From Cornus controversa (Eukaryota > Streptophyta > Magnoliopsida > Cornales > Cornaceae), in assembly GCA_026545225.1 (NCBI GenBank), contig CM048849.1:42432336-42496335 (forward strand): DNA of 64,000 nt. The letters run 5' to 3'. Made by a program: the position numbers and the translations under genes. Below the pieces are notes generated by a model. It was given only the letters and a program-made list of their open reading frames with translations. It made no database searches and was not told the DNA's origin. Of this stretch, positions 34,246 through 43,370 are shown piece after piece; position 1 is the first letter of the stretch; each line of letters begins with the position of its first letter.

Positions 34246-36361
34246 CTACCCCTTTATTTCTTCTCCAAGTACTTCCATTGAATCTGAAACTTCGGCCTTA
34301 TATTGATAGAGCTTCGCCATTACCAAGAAGAAAATGAAATTCAAGAAGCTTAGTATGGCAAGAAATGCAAAATAATAATCAAGATGAGAAGCATTAAGGT
34401 TATTCAGAATCCATCCTTTGTTACCATGCGCCTTGGTGATATCAGAAACCAACGTAAGAATAAATGTGCTAATGAAATTCCCGACTCCATTAGCAGTCAT
34501 TGAATAAGCAAGTCCCAAGACTTCATGCTTTTGGGTGCTTGGTCATAGAAGAACTCAACCTTGGCTACCTCAAAACAAGCATTGGCTGCTCCCATAAGCA
34601 CGAATTGAGGAACCAAAACGAATATGGTTAATGGTAATTGTCCTCCATTTTCAACTAGGCCATGGTGCTTGGCAACACTAAGTCTGTATTTCTCAGTTAG
34701 GGATGCTATTATCATAATAATGGTGTGGAGTACGAGACCAATTCCCATTCTTTGAAGTAGAGTGATACCTCTTGGATTCTTTGTCCATCTTCCTATCATG
34801 ACCTGGACGAAGACACGGTCATATATAATGACACAAACATGCATGGACACTGTCATGAAAGCGCCTAAGCTAGCCGGAGGAAGATTGAATTTGCCCATAC
34901 TTTTATCAAGAGTGGTGCCTTGCTTAATGAAAAGGGTATGGGTTTGAGAAACCATTACTGCAGGAAGAAATGTGGTGAGCAAGATGGATAACATTTGCAG
35001 CATTTGTTTGGTTTCCTCGACTTGGGTCACTGTGCATAGCATCCATGGACTGGTTGAACCAGTTTCAACACAAGCTTTATTAAGGAACCTGCATTAGGAC
35101 AAGAAAGAACATGCATTAGAATACTAAGAAGGAAGCATTTTAGCCAGGGCTGTCCTTAAATGGGGCCAATAGTTCTAAATTTGGCCTGAATTTTACAAAG
35201 GTAAATCAATACATGTTCTGCCTTGACTTCGTTAAGCTTGAAGTCTGGCCCAAGATAGTGTGTTCTTATCTATAGCCTATGTGTGTACATGAACTTAGAT
35301 CCTCTCTTGTGCACTGAACAGTCAAAGTGAACTTCACTATGTAGTGATCTTCACCCTCTCTTGTGTATTGAATTATAGTTTATGTATATATATATGAACT
35401 CGGATCCTCTCCTGTGCACTGGACAGTTTAGAGTGAACTTCACTGTGTAATGATCTTCACCCTTCCTTGTGTATTGGATTATAGTGTGTACTCATCTATA
35501 AACTCCGTAATCATATGAACTCGGATCCTCTCTTGTGCACTGGATAGCCCAAAGTGAATCTCTCTATCTGTGTAGTGATCTTCACCTTCCTTGTGCATTG
35601 GACTATCCATTACACATGAGAGGATTGTAATTTGCGCGTGTGTGTATATATATATAATTGGGCAGATCTCAGCATAATTTACAGCCGTGGTTATAGCCAA
35701 ATGATAAAAGAATGAAATATTACATCTGACCTCCCTCAAACTTTACAATTGCACGAGTCTCATGCACCAAGTTAGTTCTTTATAAAAATATATATATATA
35801 TTCATGGTTGAATACAAACTTGAGGGTGGGTTGGAATGAATTTTAAACTTCCCTTTCGTGGCATATTCTTCCAAATCAAGTTTATAGAATTCTTTAGGGT
35901 CCTTAGGAATGGGTACCCTCCACTTCCTTAGGGCAGCCACTATGAGTCTATGACCCTGGCCATCCTTGTGAAGGGACTACCTGTGGGGACCTTGTGCCAG
36001 CAGAAAGGTGTGCCAGCTACAAAGATTAAAATGGCGAAAGCCAGGTCCACATTGTCTTGTATGTACACAAGAGTTGTGTTCCCAATGAAGATACTAAACA
36101 TCCACCAATTGAAGAAGGAAAGCTTTTGGGCCTTCTCTTTGGGCTCGAAATCATCGAACTGGTCCGCACCGATTGTGGAGATGTTGGCTTCGTCCCGCCC
36201 GTCCCAATTGCCAAAACGTAGAGTGCAGTATGAAACATAGCTAATTGTGGGGTTGAGGCCTTACAGTCAGCGACGACGGCAACTGCGGCCGCGGTGGCGC
36301 AGGGGGGTGGTCTTAGCCCAGGGACTGAAACTGCTAGCGTTAGTAAGCACATCCCCTGCAA
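34246..36361 (-). pseudogene. NPF (NRT1/PTR family) transporter pseudogene, NPF5-like
   Basis: The intact family are proton-coupled 12-helix transporters of nitrate, peptides or hormones. Reading from 36361: a GMCLLTLAVSVPGLRPPPC segment, LYVLAIGTGGTKP, then (shifted) ISTIGADQFDDFEPKEKAQK, FFNWWMFS, and RMARV, ALRKWRVPIPKDP, HSNPPS. After a roughly 730 bp intron come CTVTQVEETKQML, VSQTHTLFIKQGTTLD, NPRGITLLQRMGIG, FVLMGAANACFEVAKVEFFYDQAPKSMKS and, after another shift, GLAYSMTANGVGNF to a stop at 34246. Lesions are a one-base loss near 36188, an 8 bp insertion near 35945, a missing base at the expected donor near 35820, and a one-base loss near 34515. The first exons (N-terminal helices) are absent. 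The wording fits NPF5.2/5.3-type proteins best. Confidence 0.9.
35291..35605. repeat. Three-unit minisatellite in the NPF pseudogene intron
   Basis: Units begin GAACTCGGATCCTCTC or a variant at 35291, 35396 and 35517. Each contains TTGTGCACTGGA and GTGATCTTCACC. The period is 105 then 121 bp. Confidence 0.88.
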
Positions 36362-36431
36362 TCACAGTGATAAAGCTCATCTTGTCAAAAGAGATGAATA
36401 GTAACTTGGGCAGGCAAAGAAACAAAAATTA

Positions 36432-37131
36432 ATGTGGACTTGCAAACATTAGTAACAAAATTGAAGTTTAATACTAATATATGTCTGTCAGCCTATCACC
36501 CCCAATTCAACCCCTATGGCTTGCACCACTAAAAGACCAAATCAAAACTTTGAAAGATAGATCGATAGGATAGGATTAATCGAGATGGTAAGGATTTCTT
36601 ATAGTTCATTATTCTTTTCACTTTTTCAGCATACATAGAGGGACAGTGACTTTACATAGAGGGACTGTTTCTCTAAATCGGTCACTCTAATTTAGACTCC
36701 TATGGCTTGTACCACTCAAAGATCGAACCAGAGTTTGTTCGGTTCAATTTTATGATTTTGAATTTTTCTATGTATATGTATATTTATATATCCACATACC
36801 AATAAAATCAAAAACCAAATTGTGAAATATATATATATATATATATAGATTATCAATGGTTCGGTTCAGTCGTTTTGAATTCCAAATCAAAATCGAACCT
36901 TAATTAATAGTTCTTTAATTTTTGAACCAAAAGTGAATCATTTCATTATAGAACGAACCAAATTGTATGATTCGATTTGGTTCCTTTATCGATTCTCACA
37001 GTTTGTTGTGCATCCTAGAGAAAAATATGTTAGACAAAAGTGTCATGCAAGGTATGGAGTTCGAAGGAGAGGGACAAGCCTTTCAATGAAAATGTAAGCC
37101 CCTCCTCAATAGTTGTTTTGGGAGTTCAAAG
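36432..37131. other. Intergenic sequence, no gene recognised
   Basis: AT-rich, with a (TA)n run near 36828-36847 and GGTTCGGTTC / GAACCAAA-type repeats (36730-36990) seen in many plant intergenic regions. The missing 5' exons of the NPF pseudogene were not found here. Confidence 0.4.
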
Positions 37132-37140
37132 TAATAATAC

Positions 37141-37880
37141 GGGAAAGTGCAAAAAGAATTCATGAACTATTGACATTTTGCAAATAACTTCCTAAACTAC
37201 AAATTGTCTCCTGAACTAATAATAATTTGTTGTTATTAAGGACATACCCATCACAAAAGATAATTTTAGCCATTCTTATTAAATTTATTATTTCCTATTA
37301 AATTATCTTTATTATCCTTTCTCTAATTTAAATATTAGTTATACCATTTACTTTAATTTTATTATTAGTATCAATTTATAATAACAATGAAAAAAATACC
37401 ACCAAATTTAATCATTTTCTAAAATGGTTAACTTATTATTAAAACTTTACTATTTATAATAAAACTTATTATACCTAGTTTAAATTATTTTTACCATAAA
37501 ATAATATCTTTTTCCCATAAAATATATTCATAAAAAATTAAGAAATTACTTCAATTGTTTTTAAAAAATTTACTTAGGATTTTTATTAAATAATTAATTC
37601 CAAGAATTAAAGGTAAATTTAAGCAAATTTGATGGAGAATATATGTCATCAAAATAATATAATTTTTTTTATAATTTATTTTAATAAGAAAAATGAGTTA
37701 AGTATAATTCAATAAGAAAAGACATGATGGTCATTAAATAAAAATAGCTCATCACATGACTGACATGAAGAGCATTTTGTAACAAAATATGATAATTCGG
37801 AAGTTATTGGGTACAAAATATAGTTCAGGAAAGTTATTCGCAAATTTGGACTTAGTTCAAGATTTTTTTGCACTTTACCC
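37141..37880. mobile_element. Non-autonomous TIR element 1 (740 bp), Mutator-like
   Basis: The left end reads GGGAAAGTGCAAAAAGAATT. The right end, read inward, is GGGTAAAGTGCAAAAAAAT followed by CTTGAACTA, so the ends are inverted repeats of about 30 bp. Flanking 9-mers are TAATAATAC (37132-37140) and TAATAATAA (37881-37889), matching at 8 of 9. No coding frame. The 9 bp duplication points to a Mutator-like MITE. Confidence 0.75.
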
Positions 37881-37895
37881 TAATAATAATAATAA

Positions 37896-39273
37896 GGGTA
37901 AAGTGAAAAAAAAATTCCCCCACTATACACAAAATGTACAAAAAAACACTCCTTCAGTTATGTACGTGCATATAACTCCCTACAATTTGAAATTATATGC
38001 AAATACCCTCCTCCGACTATTTTAACAAAATAAAATCATTGAAAACTCCAAAATGCTCTTTCTAAAAGACCAGAATACCCCTAACACCTCTGTGTCATGT
38101 TTGGATGCAGAAATCATACTGGAACCCGTTTAATGCAAAGCGTCTCTTTTTTTTCTTTCAATTTTCGGTTGCTATTGAAAATGAACAATTGAACAGTATA
38201 CAAAGCATATTTAGCTAAGAGAACCCCACATGATCGGTCAGAGCATGATTTTCTAAAATGGTTTATGCTGCTTATCATATGGTAATGGGTTAAGTTCATA
38301 CAGTAAATTGTCCCCAATTTTTTTGTTTCTGATCCATGGCTTTGTTGTCAGTTGATGTTTTATAGGTCAGTATGAGCTGGATAATTGACTTTTTTTGGGT
38401 TGTTCTATACAGGTCTTACTTGAACCAAAGCAATGGGATTACCCAGTGGACCAATTCAAACAGTAATTTTGCAGGTTACATGGCATGACCCTTGAGCCTT
38501 TGCTGAATATATATATATATATATGCAAGTACCGGTTGTTTGCATATGTTTTTAAGCAGGGGTTTAGTGGCCCAAGTATCATCCCAATTAGAGTCGAAAC
38601 ACTAAATTCTACTACACGGTCTGTTTGAACACCTCTAGTTTAGCTTGCAAATAAGATTAAAAAAAATAAACAGCAAATGGATCTTTCCAGATTCCTGAAT
38701 CTGGGCAATAGAATTAAAAGGTCGGTTAGGTCTTTGTCCTCTCTTTTTCTTTTCTTTCTGATTTTAATAAATCACAGGACCTTTCAAATCAGATGGTTCT
38801 AAATCATCAAATTGTGGTTAATCATTTGCAAAGGCAAAGTAGCTTCTGTCTTAATGCCTTGTTACGAAAATCACCCTTGGGCATCTTCCTCCGCAAGCAG
38901 CCGGTCCATGCATGCACCAGCCATCACCACCCATCGAACAGACCTACCGCCAAGCCTCCATCATTCCAAGAGAGAGAAGAGAGACCTACCAGAAATGAGC
39001 GAGAGAAATTACGGAGAGAGAGAGTTGAAAATGAAGAGAGAGAGATGAGAGAAAGAAACCGGGGAGAGAGAGAGAGAGTTGAAATTAAAAAATGTCTTTT
39101 TTTTTTTTGGACATTTTGCTTCCTTGTTAATTTTTTATTTATTTATTTTATTTTGTTATAAGAGTATTTTAGACATTTTAATTATTAAATTGTCAATTTG
39201 TTTTTATTTAAATAATTTTGAAATTGGAGAGGTGTTAATTGAACTACCGGAACGTTTTTTTTGTACTTTACCC
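37896..39273. mobile_element. Non-autonomous TIR element 2 (1378 bp), adjacent, Mutator-like
   Basis: The left end is GGGTAAAGTGAAAAAAAAAT. The right end, read inward, is GGGTAAAGTACAAAAAAAAC. Flanking 9-mers are TAATAATAA (37887-37895) and TAATCCTAA (39274-39282), 7 of 9 alike. It begins 15 bp after element 1 ends, in the same TAA-rich target. The interior (38100-39000) is not AT-rich MITE filler. It includes an exon-like stretch near 38415-38465 (reading LLEPKQWDYPVDQFKQ) flanked by AG and pyrimidine tracts, and a GAGA-rich block (38980-39085). The interior may be captured host sequence; the source is not recognised. Confidence 0.6.
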
Positions 39274-39282
39274 TAATCCTAA

Positions 39283-40560
39283 TAATAATAATTCACTACT
39301 GAGTGAAAGGAAGTCCTAGGACTTGCATTTAACAAAATTGTAATTACGTTCGGAGACTCGAGTAACTGGGGTTTGAAACAACATGAAATATATTTTTTTC
39401 AATCTCATGTTTCTTTTTAATTTTTTTTTCTACATTTGTTGCCTTGGCTTTGACATACATATAGATATAATTATGTAGTAATATTTTTGGAATAATCGAA
39501 GTGAACTTGAGAAATCCAGTAATAGATTTATTGGTTTCAGAATGTTGCATCAATATAATTGAACTTTATATCACTTCTTGAGACAGCGCGCATCTTCGAT
39601 TTTTCATATTTGATTTTGAAAAGAAAATTGTGATTTATTTGAAGTACTAAACCTCTAAGTTTAGCATCTTGAACCCATGATCCGGATGATAAGTATTGGT
39701 AATGTACAAGTTGCATTTGTGGTATACTCTATTTTGATTATATTGATTATGATTGATTAAAATCTGTATATACATAGCATATATACATGTATAAATATCA
39801 AAATAGGAGTATATATTTAAATATACCGTTTTATTTATTTGGGATTAAAGTGCCTACACCTATTATCAATAATTACAACTGCTATTGAATAGTTATTTCT
39901 ACCCATAATAGTCATATCTGTTATTAAATATGACAGTCATTCCTACTCTATAAATAGAGTAGATGTTCCAGATTTTAATAAACAATTTCTCTCTTTAGTC
40001 TTTCATTATTATACACTATAGTCAAAATTATAGGCAGATTCTTCAGATTCTGGTAATTTAGTTGTATCCTAAAACTATTTTGTCTGAAGTCCAATAGTAA
40101 ACTCAAATAAAATGGATGCAAATACTAGGGTTGAAAATCAATCCAATCGAATCGAGTTTGAATCTGTTTGGGTTGGACTCATTTGTTTGTGAACTCTGCT
40201 CGAGATGATGACGAGTTTGAAAAGTTGAACTCAAACATAACTTTGTTATTATTTTGAAAAACTCAAACTCGACTCGTTTAATAACAAAATTTGTTCAAGC
40301 TGGATTTGAGGTTGCACGGTTCAAAAACGTTTTGTTTTTTTATGATATTATACAAGCCTACGTTAACGAACATTTACAGTTTAGAACATGTTCACGAGCC
40401 TATACGAGTCTTTGCTCACAAAAAATATACGAGTCTATGTGAGTTTATGTTCATGAGTCGAATCTAATAGTGCTGATCCATTTGCTAAACGAGACTAGAA
40501 ATCGAGTTCAAACTCGGCTCAATAATTTGTTTAATGAAAGATCCCGAGCGGAATTTTAAA
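39283..40560. other. Intergenic sequence with a possible solo LTR
   Basis: Around 39840-40070 a segment has a TATA-like CTATAAATAGAG (near 39949) followed by TTTCTCTCTTTAGTCTTTC, as in short copia LTRs, but no clear ends or target duplication. Positions 40120-40540 carry repeated CGAGTTTGAA / TTCAAACTCG wording typical of small dispersed repeats. No gene is recognised. Confidence 0.35.
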
Positions 40561-40894
40561 CCAGGCGGAACTGTTTCCTTCTTCAATCTGGAGTACTGGT
40601 CCTAACATTCTGAAGTCGTCGTTGTTGTAGACTGTAGTACCCTTTTCTTCCGCAAACTAATCAAAGTGAAAGTGAGAGCACATGTTACGTCTGAATAAGC
40701 TTCCCCTGCATTTGTGCTGGTTTAACGTATACGTAAGCAGAGCATGTGACTTTGAGAGAGAGAGTCACATGCAAGAAAAGAAAGTGTAGAGTGGAAAGGT
40801 GACGATGGAAACGTACATGCTTCCTACCAAACAATCTCCTTCACATGGCCAAAGATCAATAAGGCTGCCAACAATTTTTCTGCATTCTTATTTT

Positions 40895-40897
<3 letters not shown>

Positions 40898-40939
<42 letters not shown>
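40898..40939. repeat. (CT)n microsatellite upstream of the TPD1-like gene
   Basis: About 21 CT dinucleotides, 157 bp before the ATG of the TPD1-like gene. Pyrimidine tracts are common near plant promoters, but here it may simply be a microsatellite. Confidence 0.95.
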
Positions 40940-40943
<4 letters not shown>

Positions 40944-41032
40944 GAGTGAGTGTGTGTGTGAGAGAGATAATGTTACTTCCCACAGCCACAAATGTACCAA
41001 GTCACAATGCCATACCCTCTATTTCGTGGTCC

Positions 41033-41040
41033 ATATATAT
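41033..41040 (+). promoter_or_regulatory. TATA-like box of the TPD1-like gene
   Basis: ATATATAT in the context CCATATATATGAG lies 56-63 bp before the ATG at 41096. The spacing would allow a short 5' untranslated leader. The call rests on position only. Confidence 0.4.
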
Positions 41041-41095
41041 GAGTAGTGAAGGTATGCATTTTAAAATCTTCACCTAACTTACAGCGGGACTGAAA

Positions 41096-41166
41096 ATGCA
41101 AAGCCAATCCGCCTTTAAGCTTTTCCTCTGGACTTCTCTCACACTTGCCTCTCTCCACTTTGGTTC

Positions 41167-41210
<44 letters not shown>

Positions 41211-41706
41211 GTATATTTCTCTTTTCACGTATTTGTATCTATCTGAATTGCTTATGCCTGTTTTTTATCCAAATGAGCACAAAACATCTGGTTTCTCTGT
41301 TTTGGCCTAAATTTGAAAACGGTCTTTAAGCATGCAGAGGTAAAGTACGTATGAAACTTTTAATAGATGGTTTGACGGATTGCTAATATTATGTGCAGGT
41401 TGTGGGGCAAAGTGCAGCACAAATAGCCCGACGGTGAATCAGACTCAGGTGGGGTTTGGGAGTCCTCCAAAGTTCATGGTGGAGGTGGAGAACAATTGTC
41501 CAATGTGCCCACTTATCGACCTCCACATAAAATGTGGAGGCTTTTCTCAGGCTCTGGTGAATCCTAGGCAGGTCAAAGTACTGGGCAACAATGACTGTGT
41601 CGTAAATGGTGGCTTGCCTTTGGGCCCTCTGCAAAAAATTTCCTTCAATTACTCTCACCAGAAGTATGTCATGTACCCCACTAGTTGGTTCTTCCAATGC
41701 GAGTGA
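41096..41706 (+). CDS. TPD1-like small secreted cysteine-rich protein (two exons)
   Basis: Exon 1 is 41096-41162 and exon 2 is 41399-41706. The GT...AG intron splits a glycine codon, and the joined frame gives 124 residues. Residues 1-22 form a signal peptide (MQSQSAFKLFLWTSLTLA). The mature part begins CGAKCST and carries seven cysteines, with the family segments FMVEVENNCPMCP, LHIKCGGF, VNPRQVKVLG, DDC-like NNDCVVNGG and a final FFQCE. This pattern matches TAPETUM DETERMINANT 1 and its paralogues. TPD1 is a secreted ligand of the EMS1 receptor kinase in anther cell fate; paralogues have other or unknown roles. No lesion is visible, so it is probably a real gene. The intron begins next to a (GT)n(AT)n repeat. 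Confidence 0.87.
41167..41216. repeat. (GT)n(AT)n microsatellite at the 5' splice site
   Basis: It starts 4 bp after the intron's first base (41163), in the context TTTG|GTTCGTGTGTG. It fills about a fifth of the 236 bp intron. Confidence 0.95.
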
Positions 41707-41730
41707 TACTGCAATGAGCTCCTCCAATCA

Positions 41731-41731
41731 T

Positions 41732-41764
<33 letters not shown>
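41731..41764. repeat. (TA)n(TG)n microsatellite after the TPD1-like stop
   Basis: It begins about 25 bp after the stop codon and would lie in the 3' untranslated region. Confidence 0.95.
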
Positions 41765-41900
41765 AATTCTCCAGTTGTGTAATAAGATGTATTCTCGTAT
41801 GAAAAGTTGTTTTAATTTTGTATTGAGAGAACACCCAACATGTATGCATGAGACACTACTTTGGTCTCTGACACCCATGTCTGTCACCGCGTGGGACACC

Positions 41901-42066
41901 CACACTATGTCAATGTCTTGTCCGGAAATTTTAAGTAGTCCAGCAACATATATGGGGGCCTAGTTCAACCAAACTTGTTACCCACACTATGTCAGTGTCT
42001 TGTCCGAAAATTTTATTAAGTAGTCCAGCAACATATATGGTGGCCTAGTTCAACCCAAACTTGTTT
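41901..42066. repeat. Two-unit 82 bp tandem repeat downstream of the TPD1-like gene
   Basis: CACACTATGTCAATGTCTTG (41901) recurs with one change at 41983. Both units continue through AGTAGTCCAGCAACATATAT to TTCAACC and AACTTGTT. Confidence 0.92.
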
Positions 42067-43224
42067 TTGTAATATGTTGTTACATTCTTATGAGTTCCCA
42101 TTTGTTAGTTGGAGAATTTTTTATTTAACTGAATTACATTTAATAATTTTCCGTGTCCATGATCCGATACTACATGGTCTCAATCAATTATAAACTGACA
42201 CGTAATCAAATATGTAGGCTTTTTTCATGACAGTTTGTGATTATCCCACGTAACCCTAGACCATGTAACAATTTCTCATTCCGAATTAACTGTATGAACA
42301 CACCCTAAAAAATAACTGTATTGGATGGGCAAAAGTTATGTGAATATAAACATATATTTCAATGAGATTATTAGATAACTGGAAAAGAATTACTTGAGGA
42401 AGAACCATCATTCAATTAAAAATTCAAACTCTTCAAATATTGCATTTACATGTGCACACAATTTCAGAGGTGTTTGGAAGATCAGAGCCTCAGAGGAGCA
42501 GATGAAGAAGCTAAGCTAATCTAAAATATGCACCAAATTCCCAAACCCTAGTGTTCGAGTGAGATTGTGATGATCACACTTCTTTAAAAATGATGTTTGC
42601 AAATATTTGAAAGAAAAGATGCTAATTTGACTGAATGTCCTCTGATTCAGTGGTAATATAAAATAACACTCCAAAACTAGGTCCCCGTCTCTGATTCAAA
42701 TCACCAAGATTTGGATGGGATTGGAATCATTAGCATTACAAGAAAAATGAGTGAAAAAAGAGAAGGTACATGAAAGATAGTTACATTTGTGTCTTCCTAT
42801 CCAGAAAGTACAACCTCTATATGCCAAAGGCCAAGTTAAAACATCATTCAAGACTGAGAAATTGAGCAACAAAGTATGTATACTATTTAATGTGGGCGAA
42901 AATTGAGTATATATACAATGAGCATATACATCACCCATTTGGTAGACTACAAACAATGGTTCTACAGTATGCCTGCCATCTTCAATATTTCCTATGGGAA
43001 CAGAAACTTAATACAAAGTGCAAGTTTAATTCCATTAGCCTAATGTGTGTGTTGTGAGTAAACAATGCATTTACCACCGCTGTAGTAGATGCATCAATAT
43101 CAACAGTATGAATATCCTGTGTTCAACTTTTTCTTTTTCTTTTTTCCTTTTCATTTCTTTTGCCACCCAAATTCCCATCTGTAATGGCAATTCTGTTTTT
43201 TGGTCATACATTATTGGTAGTTCC
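42067..43224. other. Region between two converging host genes, no further gene recognised
   Basis: The TPD1-like gene reads rightward and the aspartic protease gene reads leftward, so this stretch holds both 3' flanks. No coding frame is recognised. The part next to 43224 should be the 3' untranslated region of the protease gene. Confidence 0.45.
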
Positions 43225-43370
43225 CTAAACTAAAATTTGCAGCAGAACGATTAAGAAGAAGATGATTATAGCCCTCTGGATACTGAGACTGCAATCAGAA
43301 GACAGATAGTGGGGACCTACTAAGTGTACTGATCCAGTCAGTTCATCCTGCAATTTAATGCTTGAAGAGC
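43225..43370 (-). CDS. Terminal exon of the aspartic protease gene (146 bp)
   Basis: It starts after a GATTTCAG acceptor with GC completing a cysteine codon (T|GC). It encodes [26 protein letters not shown] and the hydrophobic tail, ending in TAG at 43225-43227. Two bases plus 48 codons fits the phase of the 52743 exon exactly. Confidence 0.88.
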
